Shown piece after piece: positions 16,103-26,300 of a stretch of DNA of 64,000 bases. The position numbers and the translations under genes are program-made. Origin of the DNA: Halorussus lipolyticus (GTDB lineage: Archaea > Halobacteriota > Halobacteria > Halobacteriales > Haladaptataceae); assembly GCF_029338375.1 (NCBI RefSeq), contig NZ_CP119806.1, positions 23,026 through 87,025 on the forward strand. Reading direction: 5' to 3'. Under the pieces are notes generated by a model, which saw only the letters and a program-made list of their open reading frames with translations, had not been told where the DNA came from and did not search any database. Numbering within the stretch: position 1 is the first letter of the stretch; each line of letters opens with the position of its first letter.

Positions 16103-16849
16103 TCACTCGCCCTCGACGCTGGCGTCGTGAAGTTGGACGACGAGTCGGTGTTCGCCCGCCTGATTCTTATCCACGCGAACGGTACGTGGTGAGATGGCCG
16201 CGAGGTCCTCGATTTTCTCGAAGATGCGTTTGAGTTCGCTCGAGGCGAACGTCCGGTCAAAGTACGCGTTCAGGAACGGCCGAACTGCTGGGGCGGTGTA
16301 GACGACGCGCTGGCCGTTCGCATCCGAGACCACTCTCCCCCATTCGTCGGGGTGTTCGAGGAGTGCTTGGGCGCGTTCGTGGACGGGGTAGACGCGGTCG
16401 GTAACGGCGTCAGGCCCCTGCTGGACGAGTCGCACGATTTTGTCTTTTTCGATTAGGTCAGCGTCCGATACGTCGATGTCGGCTTCGTCGGCAATGTCCG
16501 AGAGCCGTTGTTTCAGGCGGGCGTCTGCTTGACTTCGCGTCTGTTGCTCGGTCTGGATGGTGTCGTGGAGATCGTGGACGTCCTCGCGCACATCCGCCTT
16601 CGCGCGAGCAATCTGTTGGGTGCGGTCTTTCTTGAGGCCCTCCTCGGCCTGCTTGCGGGCGTGGTGTTCTGCTTGGAGGTCACCTCGGAGTTCTTTAATC
16701 TCGGTTTCTTGGCGGTCGATAGTCGCCTGTTGGTCGTCCACATCGCTCCGGAGGTTCTGGACCTCCTCGCGGAGCTGGCGGACTTCCGTGGCGAGTTCTC
16801 CGATAGTCATTGCCGACACGGGTGTCTCGGCGTCTGGCTCAGACGACAT
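16103..16849 (-). CDS. Coiled-coil protein with C-terminal helical domain, 248 aa
   Basis: Residues 14-120 form a long coiled coil (TEVRQLREEVQNLRSDVDDQQATIDRQETEIKELRG and onward). The C-terminal part, about 135-235, is globular (LIEKDKIVRLVQQGPDAV, YPVHERAQALLEHPDEWG, LAAISPRTVRVDKNQ) and may be a winged helix. Proteins of this layout are common on haloarchaeal plasmids near tfb and RPA genes. A role in DNA binding or plasmid maintenance is plausible but unproven. It is a single-gene leftward unit. Confidence 0.8.
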   Translation of the reverse strand: MSSEPDAETPVSAMTIGELATEVRQLREEVQNLRSDVDDQQATIDRQETEIKELRGDLQAEHHARKQAEEGLKKDRTQQIARAKADVREDVHDLHDTIQTEQQTRSQADARLKQRLSDIADEADIDVSDADLIEKDKIVRLVQQGPDAVTDRVYPVHERAQALLEHPDEWGRVVSDANGQRVVYTAPAVRPFLNAYFDRTFASSELKRIFEKIEDLAAISPRTVRVDKNQAGEHRLVVQLHDASVEGE

Positions 16850-17150
16850 GCGCGGTCACTCCCTCGTCGGCGTCGGTCTGACGGCGTAGAGTCGATCGAG
16901 CAGATGATTCAGCTAGTCGTGCGGGAGATTCAAGTCCCCGCGTCATGATTGCGTACATGGCTTCCGTAGGGTGCTTACGGAGGCTCACGCGGACTCGATG
17001 GTCCTAACATCGGGGTCCGCTTTTTGTGATGGACCTATCGGCGAGCGACAGGTCTGAGATTGTGTCTCCGTGAGTTCTCGTTTAGAGCCACACCTCATAA
17101 GCTTTGATACCAAGTAGTGTTATAGACAAACCAGAAGGTGTTAGAAGCAG
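16850..17150. other. Intergenic, divergent promoters expected
   Basis: The spacer between the leftward coiled-coil gene and the rightward regulator. CCGTAGG...CTTACGG near 16966-16980 is a small hairpin. GGGAGATTCAAGTCCCC at 16921-16937 looks like a tRNA T-arm at first sight, but the stem does not pair and no tRNA can be built around it. Confidence 0.4.
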
Positions 17151-17465
17151 ATGGGTGATATGCAGTTATGGCAGTTGCGGAACCAGAGCGGAGTAATGCG
17201 TCCGTTGGTGTCTTGGATGACCAAATCTGATCCTGCTATCCTCGAATTCTTCGAGGAACAAGACATAGCCATGCCACCAGCGGTGGTCTCGTTCAATATT
17301 CAGGGCGTCTCGCATCCGACGGTCAAGCGGCGAATGCCAGAATTGGCCAATCACAGACTATTGGAAAAAGTCGAAGGGAAGCGCGGATACTATCGGATTA
17401 CTGAAAGGGGTCGACAGTATCTTGCCGGAGAGCTTGATGCGAGCGAACTGGAAGACGACGTATAA
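17151..17465 (+). CDS. PhiH1-repressor-like winged-helix regulator, 104 aa
   Basis: A single winged-helix domain: AILEFFEEQDIAMPPAVVSFNIQGVSHPTVKRRMPELANHRLLEKVEGKRGYYRITERGRQYLAGELD. The recognition helix is HPTVKRRMPELANHRLL and the wing is KVEGKRGYYRIT. This is the pattern of the small haloarchaeal PhiH1-type repressors often found on viruses and plasmids. The first residues WQLRNQSGVMRPLVSW are not part of the core domain. It probably acts as a local repressor. The downstream spacer has an inverted pair GTGAATGTATATA / TGTATATATTCAC that might be a target. Confidence 0.85.
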   Translation: MGDMQLWQLRNQSGVMRPLVSWMTKSDPAILEFFEEQDIAMPPAVVSFNIQGVSHPTVKRRMPELANHRLLEKVEGKRGYYRITERGRQYLAGELDASELEDDV

Positions 17466-17912
17466 CTGGTTCCGTGTCTCTTCTCCTTAAAATCGCTAAT
17501 TGTCGAAATCCTGTTTTAAACGTCAGGTTAGGTGGTCACTTTGTTAATTCGTCCGGTAGGGGACCATCCCCGAAGTTGTCAGTAACAATTTGGCATTTAT
17601 TCAGGAATCCAAGCGTCATTCGCTTTGTCGTTTATAAGTGAATGTATATACTGGGATCCGAAAGCGTTTCTCTCGGGTGACTGACGCCTCTGAGTTTATA
17701 ATAGCAGAGTAACGGTACTTCGTGAGTAGCGAAATAGACTGAGTGGAGCAGAAATCTATGTATATTGAGACTCCAGATAATGGTGTCACGTGCATGTATC
17801 CTGGCGACTGTATATATTCACGTCAAAACTATGGTGTTATGCAAAAACATCGTGTCCACCCTTTTAAGGAGATGAGTAGTATACCTAGCATCGTGGCTTT
17901 CACCAAAGAAGA
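17466..17912. other. AT-rich spacer with inverted repeats before tbp relic
   Basis: No gene. GTGAATGTATATA (17638-17650) and its near-complement TGTATATATTCAC (17809-17821) are arranged as an inverted pair 158 bp apart and each overlaps a TATA-like stretch. The spacer probably contained the promoter of the dead rightward tbp. Confidence 0.5.
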
Positions 17913-18461
17913 ATGAATATCGTAAGTACAATGCGAACTGGTTTTGTAGGGCGCGAGATGGACTTAGAACCGCTCGTTAGCGACCTTCAGTCACAACATG
18001 GTAAAGTAATGAATGCGAATTTTCGTGGCGATTCTATGGTGACCGTTCGATTGGAAGAAGCTGGCCCTGCTTACACGATCTATTGAACGGGTTCATTCCA
18101 AATCCGGGGTGCTGAGACTGAAGCGGATTTAGTTTCGGCTGAGAATCGTTTTCGAGAGGCGCTAGATGAGCTTGAGATCGAAATAGATAATTACGAGTTT
18201 GAGCACGTCACTTCGGTGTTCCTGGAAAGCCTGAACCAAGAGATAGATCTTGAAGCTGCGGCGATTGCTTTAGGTCTGGAAAACACCGAGTATGAGCCGG
18301 AATAATTGCCAGGACTCATTCATCGCCTTCCTTCATTCGGGGTCACCTTGCTGGTCTTCGCAAGCGGGAAGATCATCATCGGTGGAACTACCGAAAGAGA
18401 TCAAGCTCTCGAAGCGGTGAATCAGCTACATGATCAATTGAGCACCATAGAACGCGTTTGA
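17913..18461 (+). pseudogene. tbp: tbp killed by two in-frame stops
   Basis: Read without regard to stops, the frame from ATG 17913 to TGA 18461 is a complete 182-residue TATA-binding protein with both direct-repeat lobes and no frameshift. Two internal stops interrupt it: TGA at 18084-18086 (YTIY-stop-TGSFQIRG) and TAA at 18303-18305 (YEPE-stop-LPGL). The leftward tbp beside it has VYRTG and YEPEQFPGL at the matching places, so the lost codons were CGA (Arg) and CAA (Gln), each a single C-to-T change. The second lobe FASGKIIIGGTT is well preserved, so the inactivation is probably recent. Confidence 0.9.
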
Positions 18462-18924
18462 ACTTCTCGCTCCTAAATGAAAGTATCAATCTGATCCAAA
18501 AGATACGCGACCGCCTCTTCCGCAGAATCAACGGCCGTTGTCCCCGTGATGATCACCTTCTCAGAACCGAAGATTAACATTACACAGTCATGGTCCGTCG
18601 GTCGGTAAACTAATCCGGGAAATTGCTCTGGCTCATACTCAGTGAATTCTAGCTCTAGTCCGATAGCAAGTGCTGAGAGATCCAGTTGTTGGTCAATGTC
18701 GGCCATACAGACGTAGTTCTGAATTTTATACCATTCGTCCTCGGCCTTCGAAAGTATACTATGTTCTGTGAGTAACTGGAGAAATTTTGTGCGTGTAGAT
18801 GATGCTTCCTCTTCTGAGCCCGCTCCGGTAATTATGTACTTCCCTGTACGGTAAACCGTAATTAGCGGTGCAGAGTCATTAAGGCGGAAATAGGAACCAG
18901 GATATTTCTCTGGGTCGTAATCAA

Positions 18925-19622
18925 GGTCGTGTTTAGTTAAGAGTGAAGGATGAGGCGAGTGTGATTTTGTGCTGGTTCATGGCCAAAATCACCCGCCTCA
19001 GCGGTTGTAGTGACTGGATCGACTTGGAGTTTGTGGAGCGTGAACGGACACCGCCCCGACTGATGAAGCTCGGTATTCGATTGCATCTCGCCGGATTATC
19101 ACTCTCGAATACCGTCTCAGAACTTGAGAAATCCGGTGTCCAACGGAGTCGGAAAGCGGTCCACGATTGGGTACAAAAAGCCGGTCTACAGCCCACTGAC
19201 GGTGAAAATCCGAATCAAATTGCGGTGGACGAAACAGTGATTCGCATCGATGATGAGCAGTATTGGCTGTACGCCGCCGTCGATCCAGCGACGAACCACC
19301 TACTTCATGTTCGGCTATTTTCAACGTACACAACCGCTCTAACCCAGATTTTCCTCCGGGAACTCCGGGAGAAACACGACGTCGAAGGGAGTCTGTTTCT
19401 CGTCGATGGCGCATCCCACCTCCAGACTGCGCTTGACCGTGCAGGCCTCCGATTTCAGTACGAACGCCACGGAAATCGGAATAGCGCCGAACGTGTCTTC
19501 CGTGAAATAAAACGACGAACCTCCTCGTTCAGCAATTGTTTCAGCCACGTCGAACCAGCAACTGCTGAAACATGGCTCCAAGCGTTCGCCGTCTGGCACA
19601 ATTCCACTAACTAAACACGATG
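18925..19622 (+). mobile_element. IS6-family insertion sequence, 698 bp (ISH14/15-like)
   Basis: Ends share the inverted sequence TCGTGTTTAGTTA next to the tips. The element is flanked by the 8-bp direct repeat GTAATCAA (18917-18924 and 19623-19630), as expected for IS6 elements. Its removal restores the tbp frame. It carries one transposase gene, read against tbp. The clean duplication and intact transposase point to a recent insertion. Confidence 0.93.
18979..19614 (+). CDS. IS6-family transposase
   Basis: 211 residues from ATG 18979 (MAKITRLSGCSDWIDL). The catalytic DDE residues are visible in VDETVIRI, LFLVDGASHL and NSAERVFREIKRR, with LHLAGLSLSNTVSELEKSGVQRSRKAVHDWVQ forming the N-terminal helix-turn-helix. 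The length matches haloarchaeal ISH14/ISH15-type enzymes. The frame is intact, so the enzyme is likely active. Confidence 0.93.
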   Translation: MAKITRLSGCSDWIDLEFVERERTPPRLMKLGIRLHLAGLSLSNTVSELEKSGVQRSRKAVHDWVQKAGLQPTDGENPNQIAVDETVIRIDDEQYWLYAAVDPATNHLLHVRLFSTYTTALTQIFLRELREKHDVEGSLFLVDGASHLQTALDRAGLRFQYERHGNRNSAERVFREIKRRTSSFSNCFSHVEPATAETWLQAFAVWHNSTN

Positions 19623-19890
19623 GTAATCAACCACCTCGCTTAATTCATGAGCTACAGCCTCTAGATCGATCTCTACGTCCAGAGAGCCCGAAGCGACGAC
19701 GTTCTCTACGCTAACTATTTTGTGATCTTCTGTATCACGTTTCTCATCTCGCCAAATAATAAACTGTGGTAACTGACTCCCCTTTGCCGCTGGTCTTTGC
19801 TGGATCCATAAACCGGCATGAATTGCAGCTGTCCAGATGGACCGTAGGTTCATATACGAAAACGTAGGGAATTACCCTCGGATGAATCAC

Positions 19891-19907
19891 CGACAACTTG
19901 CGGGCGT
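19891..19907 (+). repeat. 17-bp direct repeat, left of defence cassette
   Basis: CGACAACTTGCGGGCGT. It matches CGACGACTTGCGGGCGT at 27072-27088 in 16 of 17 positions and in the same direction, so the pair brackets the methylase-helicase cassette at 19956-26688. Confidence 0.5.
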
Positions 19908-19917
19908 TTCCCAAGAG

Positions 19918-19924
19918 TATAAAT
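19918..19924 (+). promoter_or_regulatory. TATA box of methylase-helicase operon
   Basis: TATAAAT overlaps the first possible ATG (19923), so translation must start further on. ATG 19956 is about 35 bp downstream, at the spacing of a leaderless haloarchaeal message. Confidence 0.6.
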
Positions 19925-19955
19925 GATGATGGCGAGAAAGGCCGTCAACCGAAAT

Positions 19956-22900
19956 ATGTCTGTCCGAACTCCTATCGAAGGTCTCGCCTCAATCGAAGAC
20001 GGAGGCGATGTCATCGACTATTTGCTCGACTCAGAGGGGCTAAACTACAGTACCTTCGTTAAGGTGCCGAGTGGAATAAAGCGCAATCAAGGAAGGAACG
20101 ATTGGTACGAGGCGCACTTAGTTGATGAGAATGGTGGCGGCATCATTCGATACATTGAACTTGAAGCGTCTGGGGATGCCCCTGCATTTAGCGATCTGAA
20201 GAGACATCTGAAACGTCACGGTAGCCCGATTAACGAACTATTTACTGTCATTGCGTACAGGGAATCTGACGAGGGGCCACTGACCAGTCCCCTGAACGAC
20301 GACCTAACGTTCCTTCATATTGAGGAGCAGTTCTCTTCAGAAGATGTCGAGGTGACCTTCGATCTCAACTACTTCACCGTCAAGCGGTTTGGTGTCGAGC
20401 CAGCCTATCTCGACTATCTTGAGGACCTTACGGTGGACTCTGGACAAGGCCGACCGAGTCTCGAAGGCGACATCGAGGATGTCTTCTCCATTCGAGAGGT
20501 CACGCGTAGCTTCTACCAAGATTTTGGCGAGATATTCCGCGAAGACCTTCAAGATGCGATTCACAGTCTGGAAAACCCGGAGGAGAATCTCAACGCTTAC
20601 ACGAGAACTGTCGTCAACCGAGTGTTATTCCTGCTGTTCATTGAGGAGAAGAGATGGCTCGACGGGGATGTTGACTATATCGAGAACAAGTACGAAGAAG
20701 TAGCCGAAGAGCCTGATGTGCACGTCTATGACGACTTCTTCGAGCCGTTGTTCTTCGAAGCACTCTCAGAGGAAGGGACGACTGAGTCCGAGACACTCGG
20801 CCGGATTCCCTTCCTTAATGGCGGACTCTTTGAGCGCAAGGACATCGAGAAGAATGTCAAAATCGACGAGGCATTCTTCGATAAGCTCCTCAGCCCAGAG
20901 GAGAACGACTCCGGTAACCCAGAGGGACTCCTCCGCCGTTACAAGATCTCCCTGCGCGAGTCGAATCCAAGCGAGCAAGAACTCGTTGTAGACCCAGAGT
21001 TCATCGGGCGCATCTTTGAGATGTTTATGCAGAAGGACGACCGCGCCGATCTGGGTGCATTCTACACACCGAAGCCGATCACCGCCTATATGACAAAAAA
21101 TGCCCTCAAGCAGCACTTGCTGGGCCAGACAGATATCACACACGAGGAGGCGGTATCACTGGTGACCGATCACACTACACCGGATTCCCTCTCTGAGAGC
21201 CAGATTGAGGCCCTTGACGATGCGCTCCGCTCCGCGACCGTATTAGATCCAGCTGTAGGTAGCGGTGCGTTCATTATCGCTATGCTAGAGGAGCTCGTCG
21301 CGGTATCAGAGGCGCTGGACTCCAGCTGTGGCGACGACCGGAGTCGATTCCAACTTAAGAAGGAATTCATTGCCGACACGCTCTACGGTGTCGACATTGA
21401 TGCTACCGGCATCGAAATGTGTAAATTCCGAGTTTGGCTCCACCTGATGCAGGATCTCAAGCATGTGAGTCACGAGGAGTTCCTTGAGGCCAACGAGAAA
21501 TTCGCCCTGCCAAACCTTGGATTCAAATTCTTTGTCGGGAATAGCCTCGTCGGCGAACACGACCCGACACGTGTGGACGTTAGTTCCTATCAGGAGACGC
21601 TCACTGGTGGACTCAGTAGTACCCTAAAGGAGATTCACCAGACGCGAAAGGAGTTCCAGACTGCGCATGGCGAGAATAAAGACCGCCTCAGCGAGCAACT
21701 GGAAAAACTCACGACGGAACTGGAAGCTCAGTTAGCTGTGAAAGAGAAGGGTGGCTGGATGGCTGAAGCTGCAGAAGCAGCGGAATCTAGCTTTACTTGG
21801 ACTACGAATATCCCGGAAGTGATTCTGGACGGTGGCTTTGATATAGTCATTGGGAACCCACCGTACGAGGGCCAAGAGGGAGCAGAATACAAGAGCGAGC
21901 TCGGAGATTTCTACTCGGAAAAAGAAGGGTTCAGATACTACTCTAAAACAGATCTGTTCCAATTTTTCGTCCACCGTGGGTACGAACTCGCCAATAGCGA
22001 GGGAGTATTCACATACATAATGTCTGATACCTTCTTCACCCAAATAAACAAAACTGACGTTCGATCCACTCTACTTGACGAGTTGGACGAACTGACCCGT
22101 GTGAACCCGGATGCCTTCGATGCATCTGTGGAGACAGCGATATTCTCACTGAGTAAGTCCAGCAACAAGTCGAACGAAGTACGACTCAATGATAGCTATG
22201 ATGTCGATATTAAGTCGTATCCGCAATTGTTGACCCCGATTAACAACGATGAATCGTACTCTGTCACAATAGGAGACGTATCGTATGAGACCAAGAGATC
22301 ACATCTAGGGGAGCACACCATCTATCAGTTGAATAGGGAACTCTATAGAAAGTCGATAAATAACTCATTCTTTACACCGACAGAGCTAAACACCGAGATA
22401 TTCGGAGAATTCATCGCGCCGTTTAATTCAGTCTACGACCGCTGGCAAAAGGAGATCGCAGACGTATCGAACCTTGAAAACAGTCTGCCAGAGGTAGAAT
22501 CCCTGATACAAGAGACAAGTCCCGGAGAAATTCTTCCGTTCGGCCTGCTGACCGTCGGTGGACAGGGCATCTCAATGAGAACCAATAAGGACTTCATCCA
22601 CGTGTTGGAGGGGACAAAAAAGGCCAAAAGAATCGAGGAGGAAGATTCCTATAGCCGGAGTAAACTCTATAAGACTGTCAAAGAAGAGAAGGTCATACAC
22701 GATGCCAGTCAGCTCTCTGAGGAAGAGAAGTTACATGGCGTTGCTAATGATGCTGACCGAACCTTCGTGAAGGTGACACGGGAAAGCAAAAGTCGGGATC
22801 TCTATTTCTGTCCGACTGACGAGTTCGTGGAGTGGTCACGCGATAACGTCGATAAGCTCAAGGACCAAGGAGTTCCCCGGAACGACCAGTACTACCTGAA

Positions 22901-23321
22901 TCAGGGAATCGCAACGAAGCAAGGAGGTGGGGTCAGAAATCTGGAGTGCCGGATGATTGAGCCATCTGTATTTACGAATACAAATCTTGTCTTCTTCAGT
23001 ATCGACGAGGAGAAAGCTGACCTGAAGTATATGATGGCCATTCTCAACTCCACTTTCTCCGGATATATCGCTAAGAATTTCCTCAATCGGATCGGGCTAT
23101 CGACACGGGACGTGCGTCGACTACCGATCAAAATCCCGGACGACGATGAGAAGGAGAAGATAGTCGGGTTGGTGGAAGATGCGATTCAGATCCAGAAAAA
23201 GCGACCCGACGTTTTAGACGACCCCGATATGGACGCTATCGAGGAAATAGATCGAAAGCTCGACGAAGCGGTCGCGGAGCTTTACGGGGTTGACTTGGAG
23301 AGGCTCGAAAATGGGATCTGA
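19956..23321 (+). CDS. Eco57I-type DNA adenine methylase (defence cassette 1)
   Basis: A large N6-adenine methylase of 1121 residues if started at ATG 19956; ATG 19923 would add 11 residues but overlaps the TATA box. The AdoMet motif VLDPAVGSGAFI lies near residues 430-442, and the catalytic motif IV, IGNPPYEG, near 631-638. Upstream is a long helical region, and the C-terminal 350 residues resemble a specificity domain (NSTFSGYIAKNFLNRIGLSTRDVRRLPIKIP). No nuclease motif is obvious, so cleavage may depend on the helicase next door, whose ATG lies 11 bp inside this gene's 3' end. The pair is probably a restriction-modification or BREX/DISARM-like anti-phage unit. Confidence 0.9.
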   Translation: MSVRTPIEGLASIEDGGDVIDYLLDSEGLNYSTFVKVPSGIKRNQGRNDWYEAHLVDENGGGIIRYIELEASGDAPAFSDLKRHLKRHGSPINELFTVIAYRESDEGPLTSPLNDDLTFLHIEEQFSSEDVEVTFDLNYFTVKRFGVEPAYLDYLEDLTVDSGQGRPSLEGDIEDVFSIREVTRSFYQDFGEIFREDLQDAIHSLENPEENLNAYTRTVVNRVLFLLFIEEKRWLDGDVDYIENKYEEVAEEPDVHVYDDFFEPLFFEALSEEGTTESETLGRIPFLNGGLFERKDIEKNVKIDEAFFDKLLSPEENDSGNPEGLLRRYKISLRESNPSEQELVVDPEFIGRIFEMFMQKDDRADLGAFYTPKPITAYMTKNALKQHLLGQTDITHEEAVSLVTDHTTPDSLSESQIEALDDALRSATVLDPAVGSGAFIIAMLEELVAVSEALDSSCGDDRSRFQLKKEFIADTLYGVDIDATGIEMCKFRVWLHLMQDLKHVSHEEFLEANEKFALPNLGFKFFVGNSLVGEHDPTRVDVSSYQETLTGGLSSTLKEIHQTRKEFQTAHGENKDRLSEQLEKLTTELEAQLAVKEKGGWMAEAAEAAESSFTWTTNIPEVILDGGFDIVIGNPPYEGQEGAEYKSELGDFYSEKEGFRYYSKTDLFQFFVHRGYELANSEGVFTYIMSDTFFTQINKTDVRSTLLDELDELTRVNPDAFDASVETAIFSLSKSSNKSNEVRLNDSYDVDIKSYPQLLTPINNDESYSVTIGDVSYETKRSHLGEHTIYQLNRELYRKSINNSFFTPTELNTEIFGEFIAPFNSVYDRWQKEIADVSNLENSLPEVESLIQETSPGEILPFGLLTVGGQGISMRTNKDFIHVLEGTKKAKRIEEEDSYSRSKLYKTVKEEKVIHDASQLSEEEKLHGVANDADRTFVKVTRESKSRDLYFCPTDEFVEWSRDNVDKLKDQGVPRNDQYYLNQGIATKQGGGVRNLECRMIEPSVFTNTNLVFFSIDEEKADLKYMMAILNSTFSGYIAKNFLNRIGLSTRDVRRLPIKIPDDDEKEKIVGLVEDAIQIQKKRPDVLDDPDMDAIEEIDRKLDEAVAELYGVDLERLENGI

Positions 23322-26300
23322 CGAAGGAGACAATCCGGACTGGTCCGGCTACTCTGACGTCCTTGACAACCGCGAGTATGATGTCGCCGAGCGAGCGAAT
23401 GCCCTCGCGCCTGAAGCCGAGACCATCCGAATCGCTGTCGGCTACTTCTACCTCGGTGGATTCGATCTTCTGAGGGAAAATCTCCGAGGGGCCGAACGTG
23501 TCGAACTCCTCATCGGGACCGATACAGATCAGCGCACCATCGATGAACTAGAACGCGGGTTCGCTGACGACCTAGAAGAGTACGACCGATCTGAAGCCCA
23601 AGAGGGGATCAATCGACTTTACGAGCTCATCCAAGAGGAGAAGGTGGATGTGCGGGTGTATGACGACAGTCGATTCCATCCAAAGCTCTATCTCTTCGAG
23701 CATCCGGCGGGTTCCCCGGACCTGGGTCGGGCGATCATCGGCTCTTCAAACCTCTCCGCCAGCGGCCTCCGCGGAAACGTCGAACTGAACGTTGAAAAGA
23801 AGGACAACAACACTATCCGGTATCTCGGCGAGTGGTTCGAGGAGATCTGGACGGAGGCCAGCGAATTCGACACGAATTTGATGTCCGCCGAAATAGAGAA
23901 GTCGCAGTTCGGAGACGACCTGCCGGACACCTCCAAGGGAGAAGGTGGGTCATCGGTTGCCGAGGTGGAAACGATTTCACCGTACGAAGCAACGAAGCGG
24001 TTTATTGTTGAGCAATTCTCCCGAGACGTTCGAGAGGGCACCCTACTTCAGGACATCACCGGCGATTACGAAGAGCAACTCACTGCGTTCCAGCAAGACG
24101 CGTTCAGGGCAGCCCGTCGTCCGCTCGAAAAATACAACGGTGTGGTTTTAGCAGACAGTGTCGGGCTCGGCAAGTCATACATCGGAGCACCGCTTGTACA
24201 GGACTATACGAGTTCCCGAGACGATGTTCTCGTCATTGCTCCCAAACGGCTGAAGCAGATGTGGATGCAGGAGCTCCTTGATGCGGACACAGGAGAGTTC
24301 CCGACGACTGCCGAGAAGACGTTCATCAGTTTCAACAAACTCTCCCGGCTTTCTGAGAAGGAGATTCAGCGGCTCCGTGGAGTTGATCTGATCCTCGTCG
24401 ACGAGGCTCATAATCTCCGAAACACCGGCACACAGCGGTACGACAAGCTCCAGTCAATCGGTCGGAAGGGCAAGAAGTTCGTGATGCTTACCGCGACGCC
24501 GATCCATAACTCTGTCCGGGATGTGGACAATCTGATCAAGGTATTCGCCGACGACGACGACTTCGACATCGAGCTGAAGGGTTTGTCACCGAGCGAGATT
24601 TTCAAACAGTACGACCGACTCTCTAGCGAAGAAGACAAGTCTTCGAGCACTCAGAGCCGGATTTCAGAGCTTGAAGAGCTCATCGAGTCGATAATGAGGG
24701 AGGTGATTATTTCGAGGGATCGTAAGTACATTCTCAACAACTATGATGACATCACTATCGGAGACCGGGCCATTAGCGTTCCTGACCGAAAGCCCCGTCT
24801 CGTTACACCCGATGACCCTCGCCTTGACGAACTCTATAGCGACATCGTCGATACGGTCATCGGCTCGGATGACTCCGAGAACTCCGGATTGAACATTCCC
24901 TACGTCAGCGCTGATCGGTATGACGCCGATGGAGATGAAGAGGAGGAGTTGATCATAGAGTACCAGAATGCGAGCATTCTGATGCTCATCAACCTCCTCA
25001 AGCGTCTTGAGAGCAGCCTCGCCGCATTCGAGAGCTCTGTCGAACGCCTCATAGAAAGAGAAAAAATCACACGCCACATCGCTACTGGCGAGTTAGAGGA
25101 TGCCGAAGATCGGAAGGACGCAGTTGATCAGATACGAGATACCTTCGAGGACGATTTCGCCAAGGACGTTGACTTTGAGGACGTTGCAGAGGCGATCAAT
25201 CGAGTTAGTCCGTCTAAAAGAGACGAGATCGTCGCGGATATCGACGAAGACCTACAGGAACTGGATCGTATAAAACGGCAAGCACAAAATGCACTTCAGA
25301 CCAAGGAAGACGGGCGAACTAAGGACGCAAAGGCAGAACGTCTGCGTGGATTAATCGACCGAGAGCTATCAGACGAGAAGGTTCTCATATTCAGCCAATA
25401 CGTACCCACAATTACGCATCTCTTTAAACAACTAACTGATGAGAATCCAACGCACACTAACGTTGCTACGCTTGGTCAAGATCCGAGTAGTCCTACTGTC
25501 GGATTTGTCCACGGGGGCAGCGGGTTCGACGAGAGAATTATTGAGCGATTCGCTCCAGAGGCTCAAGAAGCCGACGTTACCCCCGGTGAAGAGATTGACA
25601 TCCTGTTTGCAACCGACGTATTGGGGGTCGGACAGAATCTCCAGGATGCGCGAGTTATCGTGAATTACGACCTTCACTGGAACCCGATGAAGATGGAGCA
25701 GAGAATTGGGCGTATTGACCGCATCACAACGCGACATGACGAACTGTGGATCTACAACTTTGCTCCGACAGGTGACCTACGGAAGCAACTCGGGCTTGTT
25801 GAGCGGATCCAAGAGAAAATCGAAGACATTGCAAACACCTTCGGTCATGCCGCCCCCATCCTAGATACTGCTGAAGAGCAAGTACACAAGACGCTCATCA
25901 CTTACGAGCGACTAGAAGAAGGCGGTGCAGAGTTTGGGGACGAACGGTTGGAGGGTATTGGGTCGAAGTACGACGATCTCAGAAACGTCGTTCGAGCATT
26001 CTGTGAAGGGAATAATGTCGAGATTGAGGAACTTCAGGAAACCTATGATGCCGTTGAAGACAGGTCGGAACCGCAGTATTTCGTCTCCCCTGGCGAAGAA
26101 GGATACGTCTCACTCGCACATTTAGAACACAGTAGTGGACGCACTGAATGGCGAACCACTATCTTCGATTCGGATCGGGTACAAAGCACTACAATCGGGG
26201 GACAAACGGTCTTCACCCAATTCCCACGGCTAGAGACAGATGAAGTTCGTGTGTTCGAGACAATATCCTCTCCCGATACCACTCGCCACGCAATCCCGGA

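Larger units (their letters stand above)
18473..19853 (-). pseudogene. tbp: tbp interrupted by IS6-family element
   Basis: The N-terminal part (IVSVENVVASGSLDVEIDLEAVAHEL..VVDY) lies at 19631-19853. The rest (DPEKYPGSYFRLND, YRTGKYIITG, LDLSALAIGLEL, YEPEQFPGLVYR, FGSEKVIITG) lies at 18473-18916. Removing the IS and one copy of the duplicated 8 bp rejoins them exactly in frame as VVDY-DPEKYPG. The protein would bind TATA boxes as the partner of TFB. The frame upstream of IVSVEN is extended by about 44 residues not typical of TBP, so the true start is uncertain. It is convergent to the other dead tbp, with stops 11 bp apart. Confidence 0.9.

Noticed and set aside
16905..16945. Apparent tRNA T-arm (TTCAAGT with GGGAG...CCCC)
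   Set aside because: The five-base stem does not pair in the tRNA register and no acceptor or anticodon arm can be drawn around it.
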